Positions 41,032-52,822 are shown, counted from the stretch's first letter. The stretch: 64,000 nucleotides of DNA from Psococerastis gibbosa (GCA_963971405.1 OZ020491.1:7062855-7126854), one strand, 5' to 3'. Translations and numbers: made by a program. Notes: generated by a model from the letters alone, not told the origin.

Positions 41032-44000
41032 TCATTTTTTGCCTTGAACAATTCGTGCTGCGACGTATTCAATAGATTTTACATTTATTCCCTTGTACAC
41101 TGGAACACCTTCATACATGTAGTCCTCTGGATTGATTGAGCTCAGTAAGTCCATGCCGCATTTCCTGCCGATGGCTTGCGCACCAACTGACGAAAATACT
41201 GTGGATGTCAAGGGCAAACCAACTGCTCTCCCCAATGGAAATCTGTTAGAACAGTATCATAATTCTGTTTTATGTGATAACTGTTAAGCCTAATTATGTA
41301 GGTAATTTACGACAAGGCTACTTTCGATTCCGAAATTAAAGGGAGTAGCTCTGTTCAACCGTCGGGTGATGTATTAAAAAGATGCTTTGGTGCTATGGAA
41401 AAAAGTATCACTGAAATAGTTAATTTATCCTTGTCAACGGGGACTGTTCCGCATGCACTTAAAAAATCAGTAGTAACTCCAATACCCAAAGTTAAGGGGT
41501 CGTTCAACGTATCTGATGTGAGACCTATTAATGATCTTCGTACTATGGAAAAAGTGATTGATAAAGTAGTTCATCAACACATAACTGACTTTATCGCAGA
41601 GAAGAACTTACTCAGCCGTCATCAGTCTGGATTTCGACAGAAACACTCCACTGAAACTGCTGTTCAACTGATTATTGAAAAATGGAAAAGAGCTACTGCG
41701 GAGGGGGACTACGTTGTTGCTGTGTTCATAGACCTAAAGAGAGCATTTGAAACAATTGACCGTAAATTATTACTTGAGAAAATTTGGAAAATGGGAATCA
41801 GAGGTGACATTCATAAATGGCTAACGAATTACCTGCAAGACCGAGTTCAAAAAGTAAAAGTCAGGGGTGAACTCTCCGAAGATCTCAGGTGCGATATAGG
41901 TATAGTTCAAGGTAGTTGCCTCGCTCCGTTACTCTTCATTTTGTTTATAAATGACCTACCTGAATACCTTAAGCGATGCCACGTTCACCTCTTCGCGGAT
42001 GATACCCTGATCTATGTGGTTGGCAAAGACGTTGGGAAATTGGAGGAAATCTTAAATGAAGAGCTGATCCGGTTGACGTACTGGCTGGCAGCTAATAAAC
42101 TGTGCCTCAATGTGAAGAAATCTAAAGCAATGTTGGTCTCAAAGAAAGGCTGTGATTATGATCTCAATGTCCGAATGAATGGTGAAAGATTAGAAGTGGT
42201 GGATTCGTTCCGATATCTTGGCACCACGATTGATAACAGATTAAACTTTAAAGAACATTTTCGCAAATTAATATCCAAACTAAATCAGAAAATGTTTATC
42301 TTGAGGAAAGTTAAATATGTATTGCCGACAAGAACGAAGAAATTAATCTATGAAGCCTTCGTTAAACCCCACATAAAATACTGCAGCACCTTACTGTATT
42401 ATGCACCAAGTTCTGTTCTAGTGGAAATACAAGTGACCCTGAACAAGGGACTAAGATCAATACTAAATGTTCCTATCGACAAGAGGGTAGTTGAAATGAT
42501 AGAGGAATTAGACATGCTCACCATCCAAGAAAATGTGTACGTCGATGTCATGTCGTTTATCTGGAGTATTGTATCAGGGTTAATGCCTAAGTACATGATA
42601 GATCTTACAAAGACTTTTAGTGAAGTGCACAACTATGGAACTAGAAATAGAGATTGCATTACACTCGAGTATAAAAGACGAACCAGTGGAACGAGCATTT
42701 TTCATGAAGGCCTACAAATGTTTAATCTGCTGCAGAAAACTATCAAAGACGCTGTAAACTTGAAGGAGTTCAGAAAGAAAATTGTGGAGGATGTAAAAAA
42801 GAAGAGGACATAGAGCAGTAGTGTCTGGATTAATCATTAGTGCGATGCACTACTTCAAATCACAACTACCACTACTACTTGTTTTCAATGTCACATGGTA
42901 TAGATTGTGGGGGGCGGACATCAGCTTAGGGATGTTTTTGGGTTCAATCAATCAATCAACCTTTGTCCATGACCCACCAAGGTGGGATAGACGGCGTCCG
43001 TTCGGTCTATTTTTAAATAATTGTGCACAATTCTTTATCTCTTGTACATTCTCCACAATTTTCTATTGAGACAATTAATATTAATATTAATTAGGAGAAA
43101 TGCTGAGCTGCACTATCATGTTACCAATGCATGGTGGTTCCTTACCTAGATGAATAAGTAAGTTCCTTACTGAGCCTTTACGGAGGAATATTTTACTCCA
43201 CCAAGTAAGGGAACTATTGTATATTGAAAAACATATGAATGAAAGGATATATATCGGCGTATTCATTATACTCACCTGGCTTGCACAATGGCTTCTCCCA
43301 GACCCTGCATCCTGTACGCAGGATCGACACTGAGTCCCAGCGTACACATCTGAATATCCACGTTATACTTTTCATATACGTCTACTTTGTGAGACAGCTC
43401 ATCGAGAATGCCTAGCCAAATTTGTATTTTGTTATTTTTGGCCTGAAAATTGCATTATAAATTAGAGTAATAATAGAATGCCGAATGCGTAAATGAGGCA
43501 TTGAAGCCCGGTACACACGGATGATTCTGCTATAGTCGCGATTTGCCGACTTTTTTTCCATTGTAGTCATAGGGCTATTAGAGAATTTCTTGCCGTTTTC
43601 TCGACGATTTCACCAAGTGGCGTGAGACCGACCGCACAAAACTGCCCGGTTTTCTCCCCTAGACACGCCCCAACACCTTCGAAAGTGCTTTAGTAATTAA
43701 CTTTTCTTTGCACCAACCTATCACATAATTTGCTCCCATGATAAATTTTCCAGCCCGTTGCAGGTCGGTGTGGGCCTAAGGCATAGTCATTAAATTGACT
43801 TAGGATGAAGAGGTAACCTCTTTGGGGCATTAATCCTAGATAAGGAATCAAGTAAACTATAGATAGCATATTTCGAACATATACAGATGGTTTAGTGGTA
43901 AAATTATTCCTATCAAAGGCATAGGTTACGACCTCAACTCGTTCCCATACTTGGTTAAGTCGAGTTAACACCCATTACAATGGCAATGACACGCATTGGC

Positions 44001-47000
44001 ACATGTTGCCAGTGTGGGTTAATATCGACGATTGAACCAGTTTGGCAATGGCTAGAAATTAATTAGGAAATAATACCAATAATGTCCGAAAACCTATGGG
44101 ACCAATGGCGGATCCACGGGGGGGGGGTCAGGGGGGTCATGACCCCCCTGAGTAAATTCATAAGAAACCTAGTAAAAAAAAAATTGAATAAAATTCAACT
44201 TTTCAACCAAAATATTACCTTTTAAACCTACAAAAAACTTGTAACCCCCCCCCCCCCTTAAATTTTCGGCTGAATCCGCCCATGTATGGGACCGAGACAT
44301 GTTCGATGGGCCTCTAGAAGTAGGCCTACGTCCTACGTATAAATTAAAAAAAAATAGTCCCTCTCTGCATTTCTATTTTAATTAACCCTGTCAGCCTGGC
44401 GGGGGGACTGAGTCGGTTTATTAACTTGAAGCACCCTAGACTCTTTCACCTCAGGGAGTAGGGGAGTTGACTGACAAGGAGCTCCTCCTGATTATATTAG
44501 AATCCGACTTGGGGAACATAGTACAGTCACACGATTAATAAGGAGGGGGGGGGGGACCAGGACTCGACTCGCACTTTGACTGACTGGTTAGTCTCAGCGC
44601 ATTATCATGTCCCACTATTTTCCCCTCCCAACGCTGTGAGGTTTGCTGCAGTTGTGAACAGGCTCTGTTATGGTGGATGGTACTTGGTATGGCCTCTGTC
44701 GAAATAAAATAAAAATATTGATATTAATATTCAATACAAAAGTCGGCCGCTGTCCCCTGTATTATAGGCTACAATAAATAAATAAATATCGACTTTTTTG
44801 TTCTATTACTCAGCCAACCTGGCGGAGTTAGGGCTATAAAGCCCTCTCTTACACTCAACCAGGAAGATCCGGGACCGCATGCTTTACATGCCCTCCGAAG
44901 CATGGCCAGAAAATGTTGCAAGTGTGGGACTCGAACCAACAACCTTTCAAGTGAAAGTCGGAGTCTGTACCACTACGCTACATGTCATCTTCCCGGTCAT
45001 AATTACTTACTGGTACTTTCCATTCTCGATCCGCAGGTGCAGTCCAGTTGACACCTGCAATTTTTGGCAAATTATCCTCGGGAAAGTCTTCTGGATTGTC
45101 CAATAGAGCTAATAGCACGCAGCGCTCTTTAAATACTGTGGCCCACGTTGTTCTTAATTCTCTTTTTGCATCTTCGTCGTTTTGTATACCTGGAAGAAGA
45201 CGAATATTTATAGTAAAAATCCCTTTCGGCTCTGGCCATCAGGTGTAGGGAGATTCCGCAGACCCTGCTTTTCCCTCTGCGCTACCTACGCTATGTATGT
45301 AATAAAAAATATAAAAAATACTTCATTATTTTCCCGACCGACCACAACATGAACACACAAAAGTGTTTCAAGTTTCGAACTAAATGACGACTAGGCTATG
45401 AAATTATTTTCACTTTGACTGGACGCCATGATGAAATCGTTGATTTGTCGTAAAAGGTGTTGATTACTATTATCGTAGGTAATAATACAGGCTTTCAATC
45501 AGATTTTATTTCATTCCTCTGCGACCAATATTAACTGAGATATGGATTATATAAGGTTTTAATAGGCCGCCATCTTGTACAGACGGTTGTACGGTTCTCA
45601 AACTGTGGGCCATGGCCCACCGGTGGGCCACAGCGCCCTGTTTGGGAGGCCGTGGGACTTCGAGAGGAAAAATTTATTAATTTCAGGAAAGATGACACTC
45701 CAACATTGGTAGCTAAGGCTCTGAAAATATTGATGTCTGACATCATACCTATGAGAACGCTCCTTCTCAACGCTTCTTAGATTATAGTTGAAGGGCCGAA
45801 ACAAACTAAAAGACCTCGACGAGGAGCTGAGAGTGGCTCGTTCGCAAAATAAAAAAAAATAAAAAATTAGCAGCCACATTTGTCGCATTAAAAAAGGAGC
45901 AATGTATTTTGATATTGATTCCTTTTCCTTGTAAACTGGGCAGGGGGCCATGGACAATTGTCTTCCTTATACTGTATATGTGGGCCACGGCCGTAAAAGT
46001 TTGAGAACCACTGAAATAGAGGATCTAGCTGGTTAACGAACTCGATCAAAACATTTGTGTGATCAATTTTTGTGCCAAGTTTAATCAAAATCAGATACCT
46101 AATATTTACGGAAGTTAGAATGTTTCCTTAAATTGATATACATGATATACATACATACATACATATACTGTATATATATATATATATATATATAACATTT
46201 TGAACGGAAGGTGGTTTTTGGCTCAGGGGGGTCATGAAATGAAAAGTTGTGAAGAAATTTTCCGGAAGTCGAACATTGGTCGCCGTCTCAATAGATGTGC
46301 GGTGTCTTAACTTTCATTATCAGCAGTGACAGGTACCTATCTAATGTTTACGTACTGTATTTCATGTGATATGTGTTCGTATCTGACGTTGCAAACAAGG
46401 CTTTCCAACGTAGCATGTCTCCGGAAAACCCCTATCGTCAATGATAGCGAAATGTGTGCATTGGAAAATATATACTGTACATTTAGCAGCTCAAAGTTAT
46501 GCAATTAGTCGACCTATATTTTTCAGCTAAAGCCGCTGAGCGGTTTTATACCGGAAATAAGGTCTTGCTTGCACATAACTACACATATTCCTTAGAACCC
46601 CTGGAATGCGCCTAACACTCTCTTCTTCTTCTTTCCCCTCAGTGCCGCTTGGGCAGCGTAGTGGGGTCGCCTGAACCCATTTCCTGAACTCGCCCCGGTC
46701 GGAAGTTACCGCCTTGAGCTCGGCCATTGTTTTCCCTCTTGCTCCGGCGAGTTGTTCAATCCTTTCCTCGAGGGTTGTCCTCGGTCTGCCGATGAGTCTT
46801 CTTCCTCGTGGCCTTGCTTCCGTCAACCTCCGGGTGGTCCTGTTCTCGTCCATTACACACTCATGTCCTACTTTTACAAACGTGGCACGACAGCCCAATA
46901 AGGGTCTGGGCCTGAGCGCAGGTAGAGATCTCTACCTGCGCCACTACTCTATTCAGGATGTTTGCACTCATTTAAAACAATTGAATAAACCCCGGTGTTA

Positions 47001-48655
47001 CGTTTATCCCAAGACTCGTATCTGTACTTGGTTAAGTCATGCTTTCGCCTGTTTCATTGCGTCAATGGTAAGCTTGTCTCAGCTTGTCCATTATCGCTTT
47101 TAGCCGGTGTAGGTTGACATCGAGAACGTATACCAGTTTGCCAATGTCCAAAAATTCATACGGAAACAATACAAATAATGTCCGAAATCCATGGGGTCGT
47201 TGGCATTGGACAATGGACCAATGGCCCATTATGAGTAGGCCTAGGTTCATAAGGAGTCCTTAAATAAATAAATAACTATACGTTTATCCTAAATCGCCAC
47301 AATAGGGCTGGAGATCCAAACCGAAACCATTGTATTGAGATCCTCGGTCATGCGCAATCTCAATACAATATCTCATCACCATCTAAGTCCCACGTAATGA
47401 TTTCACGGCCGGAGTTACGTGACAGTAGAATCCGGAATGATAGGCCGTGGTCGTTCTGAAAGCGAACTTCCAAACGTTTCGTCAACATCTGCGGTCGACA
47501 TCTTCATTGAAACTGTGTAGACATCTAAGATAGGAAGTACGCTTTCAGAACGGCCTATCATCACGGATTCTACTGCTTCGTCATAATTTCCACGTTACTT
47601 TTAGGTTTTATTTAGGTGCCCATTCCATTGACCGGCTAGGGCTATTTCCGATACGGTGACGTGGTAGCAGACACTCAAGACTTAGGTGGCGTTTCCACCG
47701 ACCTCGCATTGCAGAATTGACGGAAATGTTTATTTTCCTCTATGCCATAGTTAAAATTGATCAATGATCATACAATAAAATCACAAACAAACAAACTAAA
47801 ATTAAAAAATGGCTTCATGGGATATGTTAATTACAAACATTTTAATAGATTTCTATAAAAAGAAAAACAAACATTTCCGTCAGTGTCACTTGCAATCTGC
47901 AATGCGAGGTCGATGGAGGCGCTACCTAAGTCTTGAGTGTCTGCTACCACGTCACCGTTTTGGAAATAGCCCTAGCCGGTCAATGGAATGGGCGCCTTAT
48001 AGAAATGTGTAAATTGTAACTGCAAAGGCTTTCACGGCCGGAGCCAGACAGTAGAATCCGGGCTGATGGGCCGTTGTCGATCGAAAAGTGAGCTTCCAAG
48101 CGTTTCTTCAACAGCTGCGGTCGGCATCTTCAGCGGCGCTGCATAGACTTCGATGGTTGTACCTCGGCGGCTCCGTAGCAACTGAAGATGTCGACCGCAG
48201 CTGCTGATGAAACATTTGGAAGTTCACTTTCAGATCGACCGCCACGTCCCATCAGTCCGGATTATACTGTCTCTCCATCAATGTGTAAATTATTTATTAT
48301 TTATGCGAAATGTAATTTAAATATTTTTGAATTTACAAAATTGCCAATTTTCGTTCAAAACGTAATTTTATCTAGTTACTGCTGATATTTCTCATGGGGG
48401 CTCTGCATCCCCTTGTATCCGCGCCTGCCCAGTGCCTGACTGTCTCTGAAATTACTTACCTAAATGTTCCGCAAGAGGCTCGTCTCGAATATAGTGTACC
48501 AGCATGTGTTGAATCATTTCATCTAGCATTTCTTCAGGCGCATCTTGAATACGAAATTTCGGAACTTTTCCATTGGCAAAGGGATTCCTCCCTACATATC
48601 TCGACCATACAGACGGATAGGGGACTGAATCAGGTCTCGTCCATTTTTTTGACAT
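41032..48655 (-). CDS. GNAT-family N-acetyltransferase, tandem copy 1
   Basis: Coding exons: 48655-48460, 45189-45011, 43442-43276, 41242-41032 (196, 179, 167 and 211 bp), phases 1, 0 and 2, giving 250 aa. GNAT enzymes move an acetyl group from acetyl-CoA to an amine; this insect subgroup is arylalkylamine-acetyltransferase-like, but the substrate cannot be read from sequence. N-terminus: MSKKWTRPDSVPYPSVWSR. Motif A is intact in exon 3: LGLSVDPAYRMQGLGEAIV, with the RMQGLG pyrophosphate loop. Exon 4 gives RFPLGRAVGLPLTSTVFSS and AIGRKCGMDLL, then a stop at 41032. No signal peptide or membrane segment is seen, so probably cytosolic. All splice sites are GT-AG. The last intron carries an antisense LINE (41299 to about 43095). 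It is the most complete of three tandem copies, all on the minus strand. Confidence 0.9.
41299..43095 (+). mobile_element. 5'-truncated LINE with open reverse transcriptase frame
   Basis: Open frame from 41299 (first ATG 41395) to a stop at 42813, at least 472 aa. Reverse-transcriptase motifs are intact: VVTPIPKVKG, VAVFIDLKRAFETID (motif A), GIVQGSCLAPLLFILFINDL (motif B) and HLFADDTLIY (motif C, FADD box), followed by a C-terminal thumb/connector. No endonuclease domain is present, so the 5' part is missing. The 3' UTR ends in an ATT-rich tail near 43095. CR1/Jockey-superfamily type by motif style; exact clade not settled. It lies antisense in the last intron of GNAT copy 1. The long frame without stops indicates recent insertion. 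Confidence 0.85.
44104..44284. mobile_element. hAT-like non-autonomous element
   Basis: 181 bp with inverted ends ATGGCGGATCCAC and GAATCCGCCCAT, flanked by TATGGGACC on both sides (44095-44103 and 44285-44293). G and C runs near each end. It is inserted in a copy of the repeat also present at 46995-47265, inside an intron of GNAT copy 1. Confidence 0.8.
44385..44700 (+). repeat. Dispersed repeat E
   Basis: CCTGTCAGCCTGGCGGGGGG start, GTCGGTTTATTAACTTGAAG, GGATGGTACTTGGTATGGCC end. Contains a G run where other copies have GGTGACC. Confidence 0.65.
44797..44995 (-). mobile_element. SINE-A, reverse, next to GNAT exon
   Basis: Reverse copy with GGACTCGAACCAACAACCTT (B-box complement). It ends about 15 bp from the donor of GNAT copy 1 exon 45011-45189, inside the intron. 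Confidence 0.8.
45577..46017. mobile_element. hAT-like remnant inside another repeat
   Basis: The right end reads AGTTTGAGAACCACTG and the left GGTTCTCAAACTGTGG, the typical CAGTGGTTCTCAAACT ends of hAT elements. The ORFs inside have no recognised domain. It interrupts the repeat at 45225-46320: the flanks rejoin to match 51040-51240 in reverse orientation. Confidence 0.6.
46140..46197. repeat. CATA and TA microsatellite
   Basis: CATACATACATACATA followed by a TA run of about 20 bp, inside repeat G. Confidence 0.85.
46527..46898 (-). mobile_element. LINE ORF2 3' fragment
   Basis: Minus strand: RRLTEARPRGRRLIGRPRTT then LEERIEQLAGARGKTMAELK and RKWVQATPLRCP, matching the general C-terminal RGRP...L block of LINE ORF2 proteins and ending in Lys/Glu-rich residues. 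No catalytic domain is present. Confidence 0.55.
46995..47265 (+). repeat. Dispersed repeat J
   Basis: GACTCGTATCTGTACTTGGT, TGTAGGTTGACATCGAGAAC, CATACGGAAACAATACAAAT, AATGTCCGAAATCCATGGGG. Further copies: 53585-53730 (+), 5945-6145 (-, part), 44000-44345 (split by a hAT-like element). Confidence 0.6.
47400..47580. mobile_element. Palindromic element family P3
   Basis: ACAGTAGAATCCGGAATGAT ... ATCATCACGGATTCTACTG with inner AGGCCGTGGTCGTTCTGAAA and TTTCAGAACGGCCTATCA. Related to 48025-48275. Confidence 0.6.
47614..47998. mobile_element. Two nested palindromic P1 elements
   Basis: Outer arms AGGTGCCCATTCCATTGACC and GGTCAATGGAATGGGCGCCT, with GTGACGTGGTAGCAGACACT in both arms. A second palindrome (about 47691-47928; ends GTGGCGTTTCCACCGACCTC and GAGGTCGATGGAGGCGCTAC) sits exactly in the loop of the outer one. 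Confidence 0.82.
48025..48275. mobile_element. Palindromic element family P3
   Basis: GACAGTAGAATCCGGGCTGA ... TCAGTCCGGATTATACTGTC with AGCTGCGGTCGGCATCTTCA and its complement TGAAGATGTCGACCGCAGCT. Same layout as 47400-47580, about 450 bp away. Confidence 0.6.
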
Positions 48656-48690
48656 TTCACTTCACCAAATTCACTTCACCTGTACCTATA
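48656..48690 (-). promoter_or_regulatory. Conserved leader upstream of GNAT copy 1 start codon
   Basis: The bases TTGGTGAAGTGAA stand directly before the ATG here, and TTGGTGAAGTAAA directly before the ATG of copy 2 (58925-58945). This short match in otherwise unlike flanks suggests the 5' UTR was included in the tandem duplication. It could instead be a retained splice-acceptor region. Confidence 0.45.
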
Positions 48691-49229
48691 ATAAATATAC
48701 TTGTGCCGGTGCAGTCAGCTGTAGACCTATGTGTCGACTGTAAACCTGTAACAGAGGAAACCTAGAGGCCAAGGAAAAGATGCAAGAAGATGGGCATCAT
48801 TACAGTTACAGATGGGACTTTCCCACATTCTTAGAAAAGTCTGGGTGAGGAAAACTGGACGGCTCCGCCATGCTACTGAAACATGGCGGCGCCTTCAAGC
48901 TTTCCTCATCCAAACAAGGCCATTACATGGGAGGTATCCGTAACAATGGCGTACGAAAGCCTCGCCCCCCAGGGTTGCCAAATACATTTTTCCCATTTAC
49001 GGCTCGCCCCGTTGCATATACCCTTTTCTTCAGGGGCTCTCGTCAAAACCAAAGAGTAAGTGGACACCTATGTAGGTAGGCACCTACCCATGTGAAAAGG
49101 TAGGTAATGCTCCATCACACTTTAAAATACTGTTTTTATTTTTATTTTCTATTTTAAGAAAATCATATTTTTGACTGGATTTTACCCAATCGATTATTTT
49201 TTTTTCGAATTGTTAAGTTTTTTTAACGT

Positions 49230-49680
49230 AATCAACGTATTCAGAGCATTGAATATTATCAAAATTGATGGACACAATCAATCAAAACAGAGCGTCCCTT
49301 CGTTGAGCACTTTAAACAATCGCCAAATATCAGAGCCTTCAAGGTTTTTAATGCTTTACCTAAGGAAATTAAAGTACGGTATTATACTGACAGTTTTTTA
49401 AAATTTAGAACAATCACAAAAAAAAAATTATAATATGCCTTTTACTGAACTTAAAGATATTTTGAAGCGATAATGTAAAAATAAAATAATATAACATAAA
49501 TAGATAAAATATTTTAAGATTTGTAAGGGTTTTAGAGCATTATTTATAATTATTTGTTATGTAATGTTTTTGTTTTGTAATAGTTATAAGGGCCACGACG
49601 CAAGTCCCCTTCACAGGGTGCACTTAGTGTGGCCCTTGGATATTTATTAATTGTATTGCGTTTTTTTTATTAATACTTAC
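49230..49680 (+). mobile_element. LINE 3' end with 3' UTR
   Basis: One plus frame reads NIRAFKVFNALPKEIKVR then SFLKFRTITKKKLYNM, a CR1/Jockey-like ORF2 end, followed by about 230 bp of 3' UTR and a TACTTACT-repeat tail. Some stops interrupt the frame upstream. Confidence 0.5.
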
Positions 49681-49959
49681 TTACTTAAATTAGTTTAGAA
49701 ATGGCGGCAAATTTAAATTTTTTTGGTAACACATTTTATTAGCACATTTAACCTCAGCCTTTAAAGGCGGGACATTTTCCGTCCCTTTCGAGAAGCGTTT
49801 GGCAACCTTGCTGAGGTATTTTTTCATTTTGACTGGTGCAATTTGCCCAATCAGTTGGACAGGACCTGGGTGGCGAGCGCAATGGCTAGTGGAAATGGCA
49901 AAGGATTTTTACTTATTTACTTATTTATTTATTTTTACTTATATTTATTGTGACTAAAC

Positions 49960-50450
49960 ACAAGACTTGGAGTGGGCCGCAATCTCAGAACTTTTGCCCC
50001 AAAAACATCCCTATTTCAAACATCACACATATATAGATCCATTTCCCCATACAACAGTCTTACAGAATCAATTAAACAACTAAACAATATTAAACTTTTC
50101 GATCGCACCATAAAAAAAACTTATTTTCACCCAATTAGCCGAATAACAGCCTCAGTTTTTGCTCAAGCTGTTAATTTAATTTAAGCTATCTACTTACATA
50201 TATTGTACAAACCTACCATTATTATTATTATATTTTCTTTCTGCTTCTTACTAATATTTTTTTCTGTGATTTTTACATGATTTAAACATAAATTATTGTA
50301 GTGTAACTAGTGTATTTAAATATTATTTGTATTGCAAACTATTTAGGGGCCCATCACGGGCCTAGCCTAACGGGCCCCTTATGTTTATTAATGTATTACG
50401 AAGGAAAATTTTTGAAATACATTTACTTTACTTTTTACTTTACTTACTTA
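49960..50450 (+). mobile_element. LINE 3' end with 3' UTR
   Basis: An ORF of 70 codons (LRTFAPKTSLFQTSHIYRSI, then SPYNSLTESIKQLN) looks like a LINE ORF2 end. A 3' UTR with the GC stem GGGCCCATCACGGGCC and a CTTTACTTTA-type tail follows. Confidence 0.45.
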
Positions 50451-50732
50451 TAATATAGGCTTACATGCTAGGTAATAAATATGCTAGGAAATAAAATATT
50501 TGAGAACCGCTGCACTAATAGTGTACCTAACCTTGAAAACGGGATACTGGTGCCTATGTAGTATGTACTGCAGCTTCTATGATACTTACAGCTACGCTGA
50601 ATGCGGGCCACTACCAAGTACAACTTGATAACGTGAGCCACTCAATTAATCAATTTGCAGTCCTGCGCCAAGCCAATGTCAAGGTCATGAAAAAACCATT
50701 TTTTCTTTCCTATTTATTTATACGTAGTTGTA

Positions 50733-52445
50733 TTGTTGCTTTCCAATTTATGCGTAGTATAAGGAAAGCATTGTGACGGTCGAAATTTTCGATTCCGAGA
50801 TTTCAACGGATTTACACGTTTTAAGGTCCCAGAAACCAAAAAAAGTGGTTTTTACGAAATGTCTGTCTGTGCATCGATTTCGGGGCAAACTACTCGGTCG
50901 ATTTGGATGCAATTTAGCTCGTAGGTTTACAAAAATCATGCCTCGGGACCATTTTTAGAGAGATTCATCTACCTATTGAGATGGCGACCAATGTTCGACT
51001 TTCGGAAAATTTCTTCCCATTTTTTATTTCATGACCCCCTGAACCTAAAACCACCCTCCGTTCAAAATGTTATATATATATGTATATCGATTTTAGGAAA
51101 CACTCTAAGTTCCGTAAATATTATCTGATTTGGATGAAACTTGGCACAAAAATTAATCAAACGATCAAAAGATGGCGGCCGATTGAAAACTTATATAATT
51201 CATATCTCAGTCAATATTGGTCGCAGAGGAATGAATTAAAATCTGATTGAAAGATCGTATTATTATCTACGATAATGGTAATCTACACTTTTTACGAAAA
51301 ATCAACCATTTTAAGATGGCATCCAGTCAAAGTGAAAATAATTTGATAAATAAAAGTTCATAGTCGGCATTGTGGTTCGAAATTTGGAAGAGTGTTTTGT
51401 GTGTTGATGTTGTGATCGGGAAAATAATGAAGTTTTTTTTATTTTCTATTACACATAGCGTCAAGGGCGTAAAGTTGGGCGGGCGGGGGGGCACGGTCCA
51501 ACTTGCCCCCCCCCCAGCTCCTTTTGGCTTTACCCCCCCCCCCCAGCTTCGAGCATTGTAAGACGTGGTTCTTACTTCATAGTCCCCTTTGCAGCAATAT
51601 GAATATAAGCATTCTTTTTTTAGCTTTGTAAAATCTACAGCTATACTTCACAACTATTAAAAAATGCGTAAAACTCTACAATTTTTCTATTATATTATCA
51701 ATTTTTTCTTCAATCCTGCCTGATGACGTCATAAGGTCTACTTCGTCTTGCCCCCGCCATCATTCTAAAACTTGACGCCTCTGGGTAGCGTAGAGGAAAA
51801 GCAGGGTCTGCGGAATCTCCCTACACCTGATCGGCCATAGCCGAAAGGGATTTTTTTATTTTGGGCTAACTTAATTTGGGGGTTTTATTCTCAAAAAAGT
51901 CGAAAAAAACGTCTAAAAAAATTATTTCTAAAAAACGGCTCCAACGATTTCTCTTGAATTCACATATATTGTAGTCGTTATTAATGTTAACGAAATGCGG
52001 GGGGTCGCTTGCCCCTTGATAGGTTGCTTCTGGGGATAAAAAAAATAAAAATAACTCAATTTTCATGAAAAATGATTAAAAAATAATTTTTCTGCGAAAC
52101 CTTTCCATCGATTATTTCTACCTTCAGGCATATTTTAGGTGTTAAATTGAGTAACGAAACCGGATAGGTTGCTTTCCCAAAAAACTATTTGGTTTAAAAA
52201 GTTTTGTTGAAAAAAGGATAGAAAATTCCCGCTCAAATGCATTGCGTGCCCTGCCAGTATTGCTGTGTGGTATTGTGTTGCTCTGACCAACTAGAATTTA
52301 CCTCACCTCCAGTTACGTCAGCTGAACAACCCCCCCCCCCCCCCGAGATATCGGAAATTTAACCATAGGAAAATTATTCATTTTCCCTATCTACTAATTT
52401 TGATAAATTGGAAAGCATGTTCGAGTAAATTCGGACCGGTTCTTT
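50733..52445 (+). repeat. Dispersed repeat F interrupted by repeat G
   Basis: Left part 50733-50956, right part 51849-52445; together they are collinear with 5108-5935. The 892-bp insert (50957-51848) matches, in reverse, the repeat at 45225-46320. Confidence 0.72.
50957..51848 (+). repeat. Dispersed repeat G, inserted in repeat F
   Basis: From GAGATTCATCTACCTATTGA to GATCGGCCATAGCCGAAAGG. Its right half (51464-51790) holds another insert with ends CAAGGGCGTAAAGTTG and AAACTTGACGCCTCTG and long G/C runs. Confidence 0.6.
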
Positions 52446-52821
52446 TCCAATATATTGCGAATTTCTGTCACTGTCATTTACAACTAGTGAATAGTCGGGC
52501 AGGTGTTGGAACTTGGCTCGTGAGCTTCTGCGCACGTTAATAGACGCTGCCTGACCAAAAACCGAGCGGTCCTGTCTTTGAGTCGGTCCTCAATTCGCAC
52601 CAGACTGGTTCCACTAGTTACAAGTAGCGGTTTTTCTCTATAATAATAATAACAATTCTTTATTTCCAACAAATACAATAATTAGACAAAAATACAATTA
52701 GGGCTCCCATGCCTTCATAGAGGCGTGCGGGATACACCCTACAGAGTACAGTTTAAACATTATTCATTTTATTACAATCATGATATAATACTAGTATTAG
52801 TTACATTGCCATTAGTGTTTG

Positions 52822-52822
<1 letters not shown>

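Larger units (their letters stand above)
45225..46320 (-). repeat. Dispersed repeat G with nested hAT remnant
   Basis: Ends GGCCATCAGGTGTAGGGAGA and CCGTCTCAATAGATG. Shared with 50957-51848 (reverse). Contains CATACATACATA, TATATATA repeats and the hAT-like remnant 45577-46017. It starts about 35 bp from exon 45011-45189. Confidence 0.65.

Noticed and set aside
45531-46088. Several overlapping minus-strand ORFs that might be a hAT transposase
   Set aside because: No DDE, BED or dimerisation motif could be recognised; only the ends are hAT-like.
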